Positions 43,421 through 51,725 of a DNA stretch of 64,000 nt are shown piece by piece. The DNA is taken from contig NZ_UYZY01000006.1 in the NCBI RefSeq assembly GCF_900626075.1, forward strand, positions 186,001-250,000, given 5' to 3'. Position 1 is the stretch's first letter, and every line of letters starts with the position of its first letter. The translations under genes were made by a program, and so were the position numbers. The DNA is from Clostridium transplantifaecale (GTDB lineage Bacteria > Bacillota > Clostridia > Lachnospirales > Lachnospiraceae). Under the pieces are notes generated by a model that ran no database searches, was not told the DNA's origin, and worked only from the letters and a program-made list of their open reading frames with translations.

Positions 43421-44428
43421 TTAGTCGTAATTCTTAGGTGTAAGTTCTCCGTGGGCAAATTCGATAAATTTGCCGGTGCCGATAGCCACTGCCGTCAGAG
43501 GATCCTCGGCAATCATCGTAGTGATGCCCGTCTTCTCCTCAATCAGTGCATCGAGTCCGCTTAAAAGGGAACCGCCTCCGGTCAGTACGATACCGCGGTC
43601 GAAGATATCGGCCGCCAGCTCCGGTGGTGTTCTCTCCAGCACGTTGTGAACGGCATCTACAATCTGCAGGGCCGGTTCACGCAGCGCCTCCAGAGTCTCG
43701 TCCGATGTAACCACAATTGTCTTCGGAAGACCTGTTACCAGGTTACGTCCGCGGACTTCCATCGTGATTACTTCCGGCCTTCTGTAGGCTGCTCCTATAT
43801 TAATCTTGATCTCCTCGGCCGTTCTTTCACCGATCAGAAGATTATGTTTTTTACGCATGTAGCGTACCAGAGCCTCGTCGAAATCGTCTCCGGCTACTTT
43901 AATAGATGTACTTACTACCGTACCGCCCAAGGAAATTACCGCGATATCGGCCGTACCTCCTCCGATATCTACGATCATGTTACCGCAAGCCTTGGCGATA
44001 TCAATGCCTGCGCCGATGGCTGCGGCAACCGGCTCCTCGATAATGGAAACCTCTCTTGCCCCTGCCTGCAGTGTCGCGTCCTCTACGGCCTTTCTCTCCA
44101 CCTCGGTGGCGCCGCTTGGAATGCAGACGCTGATTCTCGGTTTTCTGAGCGTCTTCTTGCCGACTGCTTTATTAATAAAATATTTGAGCATCTTCTCTGT
44201 TACTGTATAATCAGAAATAACACCCTGGCGCAGCGGACGTACTGCAACGATATTACCCGGGGTTCTTCCGATCATCAGGCGTGCTTCCTCTCCAATGGCC
44301 ATAATCTTGTTTGTATCACGGTCAATGGCTACTACTGACGGTTCTTTTAAGACAACGCCTTTCCCTTTAATATATACAAGGATACTGGCCGTGCCAAGAT
44401 CGATACCAATGTCATTGGACATCATCAT
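43421..44428 (-). CDS. mreB: Rod-shape-determining actin homologue MreB/Mbl
   Basis: The 335-residue actin-like protein forms membrane-bound filaments that guide side-wall synthesis. It begins MMMSNDIGIDLGTASILVYI (phosphate 1 loop), and has GGGTADIAVISLG (phosphate 2) and LTGGGSLLSGLDALI (adenosine loop). The open frame starts earlier at 44512, but AGGAGG is 10 bases before the first Met of MMMSN. No mreC or mreD follows, so it is probably an Mbl-type stand-alone copy. Promoter at 44536-44563. Confidence 0.94.
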   Translation of the reverse strand: MMMSNDIGIDLGTASILVYIKGKGVVLKEPSVVAIDRDTNKIMAIGEEARLMIGRTPGNIVAVRPLRQGVISDYTVTEKMLKYFINKAVGKKTLRKPRISVCIPSGATEVERKAVEDATLQAGAREVSIIEEPVAAAIGAGIDIAKACGNMIVDIGGGTADIAVISLGGTVVSTSIKVAGDDFDEALVRYMRKKHNLLIGERTAEEIKINIGAAYRRPEVITMEVRGRNLVTGLPKTIVVTSDETLEALREPALQIVDAVHNVLERTPPELAADIFDRGIVLTGGGSLLSGLDALIEEKTGITTMIAEDPLTAVAIGTGKFIEFAHGELTPKNYD

Positions 44429-44535
44429 ACTTGTTTTTCCTCCTGCTTTGTATTCTATCTTTTTATCGTTCTTATTTCGTGCGTCTAAAACAAAAATAGT
44501 GCCCTGGATCATTCAGGCAGACTATACCGATTACT

Positions 44536-44563
44536 ATTATATACAATTTCCTTCTGTTTTCAA
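44536..44563 (-). promoter_or_regulatory. Promoter of mreB
   Basis: Minus strand: TTGAAA (44558-44563), 16 bp, TATAAT (44536-44541). The leader is about 100 nt. Confidence 0.65.
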
Positions 44564-44640
44564 AGGGTTTTTTATTTTTTTATTATGTTTATGTTTTTTT
44601 AATCGGCGGTACATACTTTGGTCACAAATCTCTTTTATAA

Positions 44641-44791
44641 TACAAATATGTTATCCGAAAGGATGACAGGCCTTTGTTTCAAGTATTGCTTGAAATAATA
44701 AAGCTTTTTCATACTCATACCGGATGATCGCAAGATCATCCGGCCCCCCTAAATATTTTACCGCTCAGGCAACTGCTGAGGCGGTTTTTTT
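44641..44791 (+). ncRNA. Candidate small structured RNA, copy 1
   Basis: Non-coding plus-strand unit between mreB and bioY. A TATAAT lies just upstream (about 44635). The transcript would contain a TTTCAAG/CTTGAAA hairpin (44677-44695), the box CTTTTTCATACTCATACCGG, a 10-bp perfect hairpin CCGGATGATC-GCAA-GATCATCCGG (44720-44743), a CCCCCCTAA box and an intrinsic terminator (44760-44791). The boxes recur exactly at 57841-57888, where the hairpin differs but still pairs. It resembles small RNA motifs described in gut Clostridiales (Clostridiales-1 comes to mind, unverified). Confidence 0.7.
44760..44791 (+). terminator. Terminator of the small RNA copy 1
   Basis: ACCGC-TCAG stem pairs with CTGAG-GCGGT and is followed by seven T on the plus strand. 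Confidence 0.8.
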
Positions 44792-44799
44792 GTTATATA

Positions 44800-45293
44800 C
44801 ATTTATTTTCCTTTATAGTTTAATTCAGCGAGAGGTTCTGCGCTGATTCATTTACCTGCATTTATAGGTACTTCCAGGCTTAAAAGTGTGTCAAATTTTG
44901 TGTCAAAAAAGCTTGTCCTCTACAATCTCCACAGTGCATCTGGGTAGCGTCAGCGATAAAAAGAGTGCCTTGAAAACGCTACCACCGTTCCCACAGCACT
45001 CTTTCTCTAAAATTATATTTCCTAAATGTCAAAGTTCAAAAACACGATATAGTTTGGCTCTGCTGTCAACCAGCATATGGGGGATTCGGAGCCCCCACGT
45101 TCTCTGTGGATTCATGCACCTTGTAATAGATCTTAAAATAACTTTTTCGTACATCCAGAACCTCAAAACCTGATCCTCGTCCAGTCCATGTCTTTCCGGC
45201 TCTAATACCAGGGCATTTATTGTTTTCCGAAAAAGACCGCACCATGCCAATCGCTGCAGACGGATTTTTCAGTCTAAATGCAATATATTATTT
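44800..45293. other. Gene-poor stretch, possible gene remnant
   Basis: About 490 bp without a convincing gene. Two short frames exist (plus 44886-45173, minus 45029-45250) but neither has a ribosome site or recognisable domain. It holds a small dyad, AAAGAGTGC (44960-44968) with GCACTCTTT (44996-45004), and a GTGTGTCAAATTTTGTGTCA direct repeat at about 44887. It may be a decayed mobile gene or integration scar; I cannot show this. Confidence 0.3.
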
Positions 45294-45893
45294 TCAACGC
45301 AACCCCTGCGCCACAACCGGCCGGAGGCGTTTTGAAACCATCACGGCCACGATGCAGAGAATATAGTCCGGCAGCATCGTCGGCAGACAGTAAACGGCAA
45401 AAATAGGGCCCCATCCTACCGTGTGCGGTGTCACAACTACAAAATGGGTAATAAAATAAAAATAAAGAATTCCCATTCCGTAATAGATGACATACCCTAC
45501 CGTCGCCGCAAAAAGACAGGCCGCTGTTTTGTACGAATGTATCCACTCGCATACTTTTCCCATGGCATACGCTGCCAGGGCAAACCCCAGAAGGAAACCA
45601 AAGGTAGGACGGATCAGATAACCCAGGCCTCCTCCCCGTGCAAAAACGGGAATTCCCGAAAGGCCGACCAGCAGATAGATTGCCACACTCCAAAACGCTT
45701 TTCTGGATCCCAATAGAAGACCGGCCAGCAAGACAAAAAACCACTGCAATGTAAAATTCATGGTATCCGCCCCAACCGGTATAACAATTTTAATAAAAGC
45801 CCCAACCGCAATCAGGGAGGAAAGCAATGCGCAGACAGTCAAGTCCCTCGCCGCGCCCCGGCTCTGCGCCATTGCTTTATGTTTCTGATTCAT
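45294..45893 (-). CDS. bioY: Biotin transporter substrate-binding subunit BioY
   Basis: The 199-residue membrane protein is the S-component of an energy-coupling-factor biotin importer. It has six spans and family features LTVCALLSSLIAVGAFIKI, GSRKAFWSVAIYLLVGLSGIPVFARGGGLGYL and PTFGFLLGFALAAY. No ECF ATPase or T-component is adjacent, so it probably shares a general ECF module encoded elsewhere. GAAAGAAGG ribosome site; the promoter at 45933-45961 overlaps a dyad. Confidence 0.93.
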   Translation of the reverse strand: MNQKHKAMAQSRGAARDLTVCALLSSLIAVGAFIKIVIPVGADTMNFTLQWFFVLLAGLLLGSRKAFWSVAIYLLVGLSGIPVFARGGGLGYLIRPTFGFLLGFALAAYAMGKVCEWIHSYKTAACLFAATVGYVIYYGMGILYFYFITHFVVVTPHTVGWGPIFAVYCLPTMLPDYILCIVAVMVSKRLRPVVAQGLR

Positions 45894-45932
45894 TCACTCT
45901 TCACCTTCTTTCAATGTATCGCTATGTGAAAC

Positions 45933-45961
45933 ATTGTACTACAATTATGGTGTTTGTACAA
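45933..45961 (-). promoter_or_regulatory. bioY promoter overlapping an inverted repeat
   Basis: Minus strand: TTGTAC (45956-45961), 17 bp, TACAAT (45933-45938). The plus strand holds TTGTAC (45934-45939) and GTACAA (45956-45961), a dyad spaced by 16 bp that covers both promoter boxes. BirA operators are dyads with similar spacing, so this is a candidate biotin-repressor site. Confidence 0.55.
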
Positions 45962-45983
45962 ACCTGAATTAATGGGGATTTAA

Positions 45984-46818
45984 TTGAGAAATGAGGACGC
46001 CGCCGTCAGGCCGGGGACCGGGGTGGTGAGGGGGATCGATGAGTCTTTCGTCCCGGGCGCCAGGTTGTCGCGGGCGGGGAATCCGGGCAGAAAAAGTTCC
46101 TTCGGGAAACGCTTGCGCTCGTTGGAGTACATAATGGTACTAACCTCGAAAAAACCTCGGTAAGTACCAATGAACTCCCAGGTTCCCTCCGGAATCTTTT
46201 TCTCCCTTCTTCCCCACAGGAGGGTTATGGCCGGGACGAAAGACTCAGCCAAGATAGCGGCCCGGTCCCCGGCCTGCGGCGGCTGATCTGTCCTATTCCT
46301 TCAATGGGGGAGGCGCTTGTCGCTGCCACTACGTCTCTATAGAATGCCTGAAAACTACATCCAGTACACTATGAGACTATGTAAACTTATAATCTTTTAA
46401 TCTTAGAGTGTTTATTCTGATACTCTTTTTATGCAGCCCAGGATATCGTCAAAATGTAAAATAGTTACGACTATTTCGTGGCCGCGACAATACCACCTCC
46501 CCACTTGACGAAAGAGACAATCAGCCCCTGAAGCCGTCGGACGGGGCAATACCTTCACTGAGTCTTCAGTCCCGCCGACAACCTGCCCGGGGAAGGAAGG
46601 AGAAAACTTTCCGAAGGGGACCTTGGAATCCGCCGGTGCTTGATGAGGTATTTTCGAATCTAGCACCCGTTGCGCATTCCACAAGCGAGAGCGAGTCCCC
46701 GTAGGAATTTTTTCTCCTGGATTCCCCCTCACCACACCCTGCAAACCGGGACTGAAGACTCATAAACACCCACCCACTCCCCCGTCCGCCGTCTTACAGA
46801 GGCGTCCTCGCATCTCAA
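45984..46818. repeat. Giant-hairpin dispersed element, copy 2
   Basis: An 835-bp near-identical copy of the element at 13750-14577 in the same orientation, with the same A, C (with insert) and B hairpins. Terminal repeats can be extended here: GGGGATTTAATTGAG at 45974 matches the complement of the right edge ending at 46828 (GAGGGTTTAATTGAG), giving about 28-bp inverted ends. The right edge touches the stop codon of the M20 peptidase gene (46827-46829); the left edge is about 20 bp from the bioY promoter. No coding function. Confidence 0.85.
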
Positions 46819-46826
46819 TTAAACCC

Positions 46827-47999
46827 TCACATATTCTTCTTTTTACTCTCCGCAAATTCCTCCTTCACCCTCTCCATAAGCCCATCCGTTTCAATTAAAT
46901 CATACGCAGCCCCTGCAATCGCCTTGGCGCCATAGATGACGCAGTCATGTGCGGCATCCGATTTTCCGGCGTCTACGTATTCCTGGGAATGTGAGGCCGT
47001 CCCCTCGGGGACGAAGGCAACTCGGATGCAGGAACCCGGTATCTCATACATCACGTTGCCAAAATCTGTGGAACCCGTCTTCTCACGGGGCGGTGCAAGC
47101 TGAGGCGCTCCCACTAATTCTGCATTCTTCATAAGAAGATCATTTAAAAGAAGTACAGGTATTTTATTATAAAAGGTTTTTCCCGGAGTTATTTCATAGC
47201 TTACCCCGCCGATCAGGGAGGCTCCCCTTATAATTTCCTGGAACCGTTCCGAAACCGCCTCCAGCGTTTTCTTTGAGAATGAACGGATGGAGAAATCTCC
47301 CACCGCCCGATCCGGAACTACGTTACTTGGTCCCGGCAGCTCAGATACGGTATAGTGCATTCTGACGTCATCCGGGACGTGTTCCCGAAGAAATTCCACT
47401 CCCTGGAAAGCAATGAGAAGTGCGTCGAAAGCGCTTCTCCCTTTTTCCGGAGCCAGGGCAGCGTGGGCTTTCTTTCCCTGAAAAACCACATGGTAGCTGT
47501 TCTGCGCCAGGCATTTGATGTCCGTACAGGTATTTGGCGCTCCATGCATCATAAATGCCACATCCAGCTCTTTAAAACAGCCCGCCTTCAGCATGTCACA
47601 TTTGGACCCAAGCGTTTCCTCCGCAGGCGTCCCGTACACGACGAGCTGAAACGGCCGGTCGGTGTCCATGTCTTTTAAAGCAATCGCCGCGCCGAGACAG
47701 GACGGTCCCTGCATATGGTGCCCGCAGCCGTGGCCCAGTCCCCTCAAGGCGTCATACTCGCACAGGATTCCAATTACCGGTCCCCCGGTACCGTGATGGT
47801 ACTCTGCCCGGAAAGCGGTCTTAAAACCGCCGACCCCCATTTCCACCGTAAATCCATGTTCCCTCAGATAGGCGGCCAGAAGTTCCGAGGCCATGACCTC
47901 TTCGCCCTCATATTCCGGGTGCTCAAAGATTTGATCCGCCATCTCCCACAGTTTTTCCTTCTGCTGCTCCACTCTCTGAAAAAGCTTATCCTTAATCAT
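46827..47999 (-). CDS. M20-family amidohydrolase/peptidase
   Basis: The 390-residue zinc hydrolase has GILCEYDALRGLGHGCGHHMQGP (metal ligands), AEETLGSKCDMLKAG (catalytic Glu pair) and a dimerisation domain beginning YHVVFQGKKAHAALAPEKGRSAFDAL. The HGCGHH and AHAAL forms match the AbgA/AbgB-type aminoacyl-aminobenzoate and N-acyl-amino-acid hydrolases of the group. The neighbouring YfcC carrier suggests import followed by hydrolysis. GAGGAC precedes the ATG. Its stop codon coincides with the edge of repeat copy 2. Confidence 0.88.
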   Translation of the reverse strand: MIKDKLFQRVEQQKEKLWEMADQIFEHPEYEGEEVMASELLAAYLREHGFTVEMGVGGFKTAFRAEYHHGTGGPVIGILCEYDALRGLGHGCGHHMQGPSCLGAAIALKDMDTDRPFQLVVYGTPAEETLGSKCDMLKAGCFKELDVAFMMHGAPNTCTDIKCLAQNSYHVVFQGKKAHAALAPEKGRSAFDALLIAFQGVEFLREHVPDDVRMHYTVSELPGPSNVVPDRAVGDFSIRSFSKKTLEAVSERFQEIIRGASLIGGVSYEITPGKTFYNKIPVLLLNDLLMKNAELVGAPQLAPPREKTGSTDFGNVMYEIPGSCIRVAFVPEGTASHSQEYVDAGKSDAAHDCVIYGAKAIAGAAYDLIETDGLMERVKEEFAESKKKNM

Positions 48000-48054
48000 T
48001 ACAGACGTCCTCGCTTTCTATTTTTCAATACCTTATTCCACAATGGCTCTTTTT

Positions 48055-48118
48055 CGCCATTATTCTCTTCCGCCATTATTCTCTTCCGCCATTATTCTCT
48101 TCCACCATGGTTCTATTT
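48055..48118. repeat. Tandem 16-bp repeat between carrier and M20 genes
   Basis: CGCCATTATTCTCTTC occurs at 48055, 48071 and 48087, each exactly 16 bp apart, followed by a degenerate fourth unit (48103-48118). It lies in the 168-bp gap between the YfcC carrier and the M20 peptidase genes. Confidence 0.85.
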
Positions 48119-48167
48119 TACCATGAACAATCACTTTCATTTTCCGCGGTTTCATCCATTCTTTGCC

Positions 48168-49568
48168 TTACATCGGTCCCAGATGGACTGCTTGGGCAAT
48201 AATTAAAAGTACGGTGCCGACGGCAAGCCATATCAGGAACATTTTCCACATGAATTTCATCCAGCGGTCGTACGGAATATTAGATGCGCCGATAATTCCC
48301 ATCAGCGCAGTGGAGGTGGGAAGAATATAGTTGCAGAATCCGTCACCAAAATTGAATGCAAGGATCGCGGTCTGCCTCGTCATCCCAATCAGATCAGAGA
48401 GCGGCACCATAATCGGCATCACAGCCGCCGCCTGACCCGAACCGGAGGTCAGGAAAACATTGATCCCCGTGTTGGCGAGCAGCATGGCCGGAGCCTGCAG
48501 AAGAGCCGGCACACTGTTTAGTCCTCCCGCCAGCACATGTACTACGGTATCGATGATTTTACCGTCCGTCATGATCGCGCTGATAGACTGGGCCAGGCCG
48601 ATGATGATGGCGGCAGAAAGCATTTTTTTACATCCCTCCAGAAAATGTTTTGAGATAGTGGTTGAATCAAATCCCGCAATTACGCCGACAACAATAGCTA
48701 GCGCAATAAATACAGCCGCCATCTCCGGCATGTCCCACCCCATCTTAACGCTTCCGTAAATAATAGCGCCCAGAGAAAGAACAAGGGAAAGGATGATTAC
48801 AACCTTACGCACGCTGAGAGTGCCGAAAGAGTCCAAATCTCCTCCATTGTTCAGATCATTCTCCTTGTCCAGATCGTACATGGGACTAAGTGTCGGATCT
48901 TTTCTGATTTTTAATGCGTACCGAATCAGGTAGATATTAGTCACAATATAGTAAACCACGAAACAGACGGCGCGGTAACCAAGACCTGAGTAGGCCGGAA
49001 GCTCGGCAATTTTCTGGGCTACAATGGTGGTATTGGGATTCAGGGTTCCGGTTGAAAAGCCAATGGCTCCTCCCAGAAGAATAATCGCCGCCCCTGTGAT
49101 GGAGTCCATTCCCATAGCCAGCGACATCATAACCATAACCGGGGCAAACGCAATAAAAAGATTTACTCCCTGCGTGGTACAGATAAGGCCGAATACCAGA
49201 GTAAGAATTGGAATAAAAATATAGAGATTGTGGGCAAATTTCTTGGCAACCTTGGCGATGACGGCCTGCAGGGCGCCCGATTCCGTCAGCATGTGAAATG
49301 CGCCGCCGGAAAACAGGATTACCAGGATCAAATCGACCCTTTTCATAAACGCTTTTACAATATACAACGGAATTAAGAATGGATTTACCGGCGAACGGGC
49401 CAGATATTGGAACTGAGTCGGATCAATGACCTTGATCCCCTGTGCATTTTCGACGCGCAGATACTCGCCGGCAGGAATGATCCAGGTCATCAGTACAGCC
49501 GCTACAATAATTGTAAAGACAATTACAAAACTGTGCGGCATCTTGAAGTGTTTCTTTTTTGCATTCAT
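48168..49568 (-). CDS. YfcC-family (anaerobic C4-dicarboxylate-type) permease
   Basis: The 466-residue membrane protein has about twelve spans and the YfcC opening MPHSFVIVFTIIVAAVLMTWIIPAGEY, then FSGGAFHMLTESGALQAVI, GFSTGTLNPNTTIVAQKIAELP and the late TSGSGQAAAVMPIMVPLSDL. Family members are thought to carry dicarboxylates, amino acids or dipeptides in anaerobes. It is upstream of an M20 hydrolase, consistent with uptake of an N-acyl or peptide substrate. AGGAGGG is 7 bases before the ATG; promoter at 49615-49643. Confidence 0.9.
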   Translation of the reverse strand: MNAKKKHFKMPHSFVIVFTIIVAAVLMTWIIPAGEYLRVENAQGIKVIDPTQFQYLARSPVNPFLIPLYIVKAFMKRVDLILVILFSGGAFHMLTESGALQAVIAKVAKKFAHNLYIFIPILTLVFGLICTTQGVNLFIAFAPVMVMMSLAMGMDSITGAAIILLGGAIGFSTGTLNPNTTIVAQKIAELPAYSGLGYRAVCFVVYYIVTNIYLIRYALKIRKDPTLSPMYDLDKENDLNNGGDLDSFGTLSVRKVVIILSLVLSLGAIIYGSVKMGWDMPEMAAVFIALAIVVGVIAGFDSTTISKHFLEGCKKMLSAAIIIGLAQSISAIMTDGKIIDTVVHVLAGGLNSVPALLQAPAMLLANTGINVFLTSGSGQAAAVMPIMVPLSDLIGMTRQTAILAFNFGDGFCNYILPTSTALMGIIGASNIPYDRWMKFMWKMFLIWLAVGTVLLIIAQAVHLGPM

Positions 49569-49614
49569 ACTATACCCTCCTGATTATAACTTTTTCAACA
49601 ATCTTGTTACTATG

Positions 49615-49643
49615 ATTATAATCAGGAACCGGGTCTGCAACAA
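49615..49643 (-). promoter_or_regulatory. Promoter of the YfcC-M20 operon
   Basis: Minus strand: TTGTTG (49638-49643), 17 bp, TATAAT (49615-49620). It lies just after the LysR gene stop codon, on the same strand, giving the operon its own start. Confidence 0.65.
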
Positions 49644-49665
49644 TTACATTAAATTTAACGGCTCT

Positions 49666-50583
49666 TTAAGTTTTATTTATGTGCCCCTTAATAAGCTCGA
49701 TGAGCCGTACCATATGGGGCGCTAAATTCCGTCCCTTCCGGTATGCCAGAACCAGCCGGGCGCTGTACGGCACATCCCCAATCAGGCAGTACCTCACTCC
49801 CGGAAAACGGTCCATTCCCTGGATATAACCTGAACGGTTGAATCCGATCCCCACTCCCTGTTCCACCATGGACATGGCGGTCTCAAAGTACCGTATCTCT
49901 ATGATACGTTTCGGCCGTATCCTGTACTGCTCCAGAATCCTCTCAGCAGTCCCCCGGAGGCTCTGTTTTTTTATCGGCAGAACGAATACTTCATCCGTCA
50001 GGCAGCGGGGATCCAGATGAGGATAATGCTCCCCCTCTTTCCACCAGGTTCTTGCGTTAGCCGGATGTTTCTCCGGGAGGACCAGCAGTACATGTTCCTC
50101 CCCCAGCTCTACATAAGTTGTGTCCGGCAGTTCATCCGCGCATGTATAGATGAGAAAATCAATGGCGTTTGTCTGGTACATCTGAACCAGTTCGTCATAG
50201 ACCCCCTCCTTTATGATAAGATTGATATCCGGGTACTCCTTTAAAAAGTGCACCATAAGAAACGGGGCGATTGAAATGGCACGCCTGTGCTGGATTCCAA
50301 CACGCAGGCTCCCCTTGCATTTGCCGTTTGACTGCTCCAGTAAAAGCTCAAAGTCTTCCTTCATCTGAAGCATCTTCTCCGCCCGCTCCACATACTCCCG
50401 CCCCATGGAAGTGAGGACCAGGCTTTTCCCCGTCCGTTCAAAGAGCCTGACTCCCAGGTACTTTTCCAGATTGCTCAAATAAACACTGAGCGCCGGAGGT
50501 GAAATATAAAGTTCCTCCGCCGCTTTTGATATCGTCCCGCATTTTGCCAGTGTGCACACATACAGCTGTTCTTTGAGATTCAT
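49666..50583 (-). CDS. LysR-family transcriptional regulator
   Basis: The 305-residue protein has the winged helix at residues 1-60 (GTISKAAEELYISPPALSVY) and a LysR substrate-binding domain (GSLRVGIQHRRAISIAPFLM). Unlike most LysR systems it is on the same strand as its probable target (the YfcC-M20 operon 97 bp downstream). GGGAGAGG precedes the ATG. Its own promoter is at 50660-50688. Confidence 0.9.
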   Translation of the reverse strand: MNLKEQLYVCTLAKCGTISKAAEELYISPPALSVYLSNLEKYLGVRLFERTGKSLVLTSMGREYVERAEKMLQMKEDFELLLEQSNGKCKGSLRVGIQHRRAISIAPFLMVHFLKEYPDINLIIKEGVYDELVQMYQTNAIDFLIYTCADELPDTTYVELGEEHVLLVLPEKHPANARTWWKEGEHYPHLDPRCLTDEVFVLPIKKQSLRGTAERILEQYRIRPKRIIEIRYFETAMSMVEQGVGIGFNRSGYIQGMDRFPGVRYCLIGDVPYSARLVLAYRKGRNLAPHMVRLIELIKGHINKT

Positions 50584-50659
50584 ATAACCCTCTCCCTTCC
50601 GTCTCCCAGGAACTCCCCTCTCTCTTTATTGCCGGAAAAGAGGCGTCTTTTCTGTTCCT

Positions 50660-50688
50660 ATTATAGGATATCGGCGTCACAAATACAA
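50660..50688 (-). promoter_or_regulatory. Promoter of the LysR gene
   Basis: Minus strand: TTGTAT (50683-50688), 17 bp, TATAAT (50660-50665). Confidence 0.6.
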
Positions 50689-50816
50689 GGTATTGGAAAT
50701 GGCACTGGAGCGGAGGTGTGAACTGTTCGTTACTATTCACAGGGTAATCTACCACGAGGCATGTTCCCGCACATTTTGCGTGAAAAGTCCCATGTTACAG
50801 GGTGCTGTCAGCAGCC

Positions 50817-51698
50817 TCAATTCCTGCCCGGAACCTGGATATCGGTAAATTTCTGCGCAGATTCAATGCAAACATGAAACCGTTCTGAAATCCATTGTCT
50901 CACTCCCTCCGTACCAATGACAAAGGCATTGGCCTCCCCCTCTTTACGGTGCCTGTTCTGCTCGGCATGTTCAATCAGCTCGCAGAGATGAGGATGGGGA
51001 TTCATATAGACATCACAATGGTTTTTCTTGCAGTACTCCCATGTTTTCACACAGGAGGATGCAAAGAGCAGCGCCTGGTCAACCGCCCACTGGACACCGT
51101 AGGGATACGCTCCGTCCGGGTAATTTCCGGGACCGAATACGCCGTATCCTCCCATCATGACAACATGATGGATTTCCCCGCAGTCATGCACATCAAAGCA
51201 AAAGTTAAGGCAGCCGGGCGTGTGCCCGGGCGCCGCCATGACATAAACGCAGTGATCCCCATAAACTAAATTTTCGCCGTCTTTTAATATCCGGGTAATT
51301 CGCGGCAGTTCTCTTGGAATGTCCGGTCCCATATTCTCATCCGCCCAGGACAGATATGCGGTATCCTCGAGGCTCATGCCCACCGGACATCCTGTGCGGC
51401 CCTGAATTTTAGCAGCTCCCATATAATGATCAAAATGCCCGTGGGTAATCATCAAAGCAAGGATTTTCTCATTTTGCAGCCCCAGTTTTTTAAGGCCCGG
51501 CTGTAAAATCTCTTCGTCCGCATCAGGGTTGTCGGTACCCTCAAACAGGACTAATCCCTCACTCGTTTTTAAAATATGGATTCCCACCACCCGGTTTCCG
51601 ACATAAAACAGATCGTCAAATAAACAGATGGGTTCAACATTTTCAAACATAGACGGCTCAAATCCTTCCGGGGCCTGTTTCTTTTCCTCTTTTGGCAT
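50817..51698 (-). CDS. Metallo-beta-lactamase-fold hydrolase
   Basis: The 293-residue protein carries the THGHFDHYMGA metal motif (H-x-H-x-D-H), the later APGHTPG and a C-terminal Asn/His-rich stretch with MNPHPHLCEL. It is related to the glyoxalase II/subclass B3-like hydrolases; a true lactamase role is not implied. GGAGG is 7 bases before the ATG at 51698, favoured over one six codons earlier. It lies 27 bp after the SLC13 permease gene, so it probably acts on a solute imported by it. Confidence 0.85.
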   Translation of the reverse strand: MPKEEKKQAPEGFEPSMFENVEPICLFDDLFYVGNRVVGIHILKTSEGLVLFEGTDNPDADEEILQPGLKKLGLQNEKILALMITHGHFDHYMGAAKIQGRTGCPVGMSLEDTAYLSWADENMGPDIPRELPRITRILKDGENLVYGDHCVYVMAAPGHTPGCLNFCFDVHDCGEIHHVVMMGGYGVFGPGNYPDGAYPYGVQWAVDQALLFASSCVKTWEYCKKNHCDVYMNPHPHLCELIEHAEQNRHRKEGEANAFVIGTEGVRQWISERFHVCIESAQKFTDIQVPGRN

Positions 51699-51725
51699 AA
51701 TTTTTCCTCCGATCATAAATAATTT

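Noticed and set aside
44886-45173. Plus-strand 95-codon frame
   Set aside because: No ribosome site or recognisable domain; treated as remnant sequence.
45980-46252. Open frame in repeat copy 2 (and similar frames at 14325-14528, 27945-28241, 28331-28546, 46412-46769)
   Set aside because: Frames arise from GC-rich hairpin arms, appear in both strands, have no ribosome site and recur only because the element is repeated.
50584-50816. Small gene between the LysR and MBL genes
   Set aside because: Only a promoter (50660-50688) is supported; short frames have no ribosome site.
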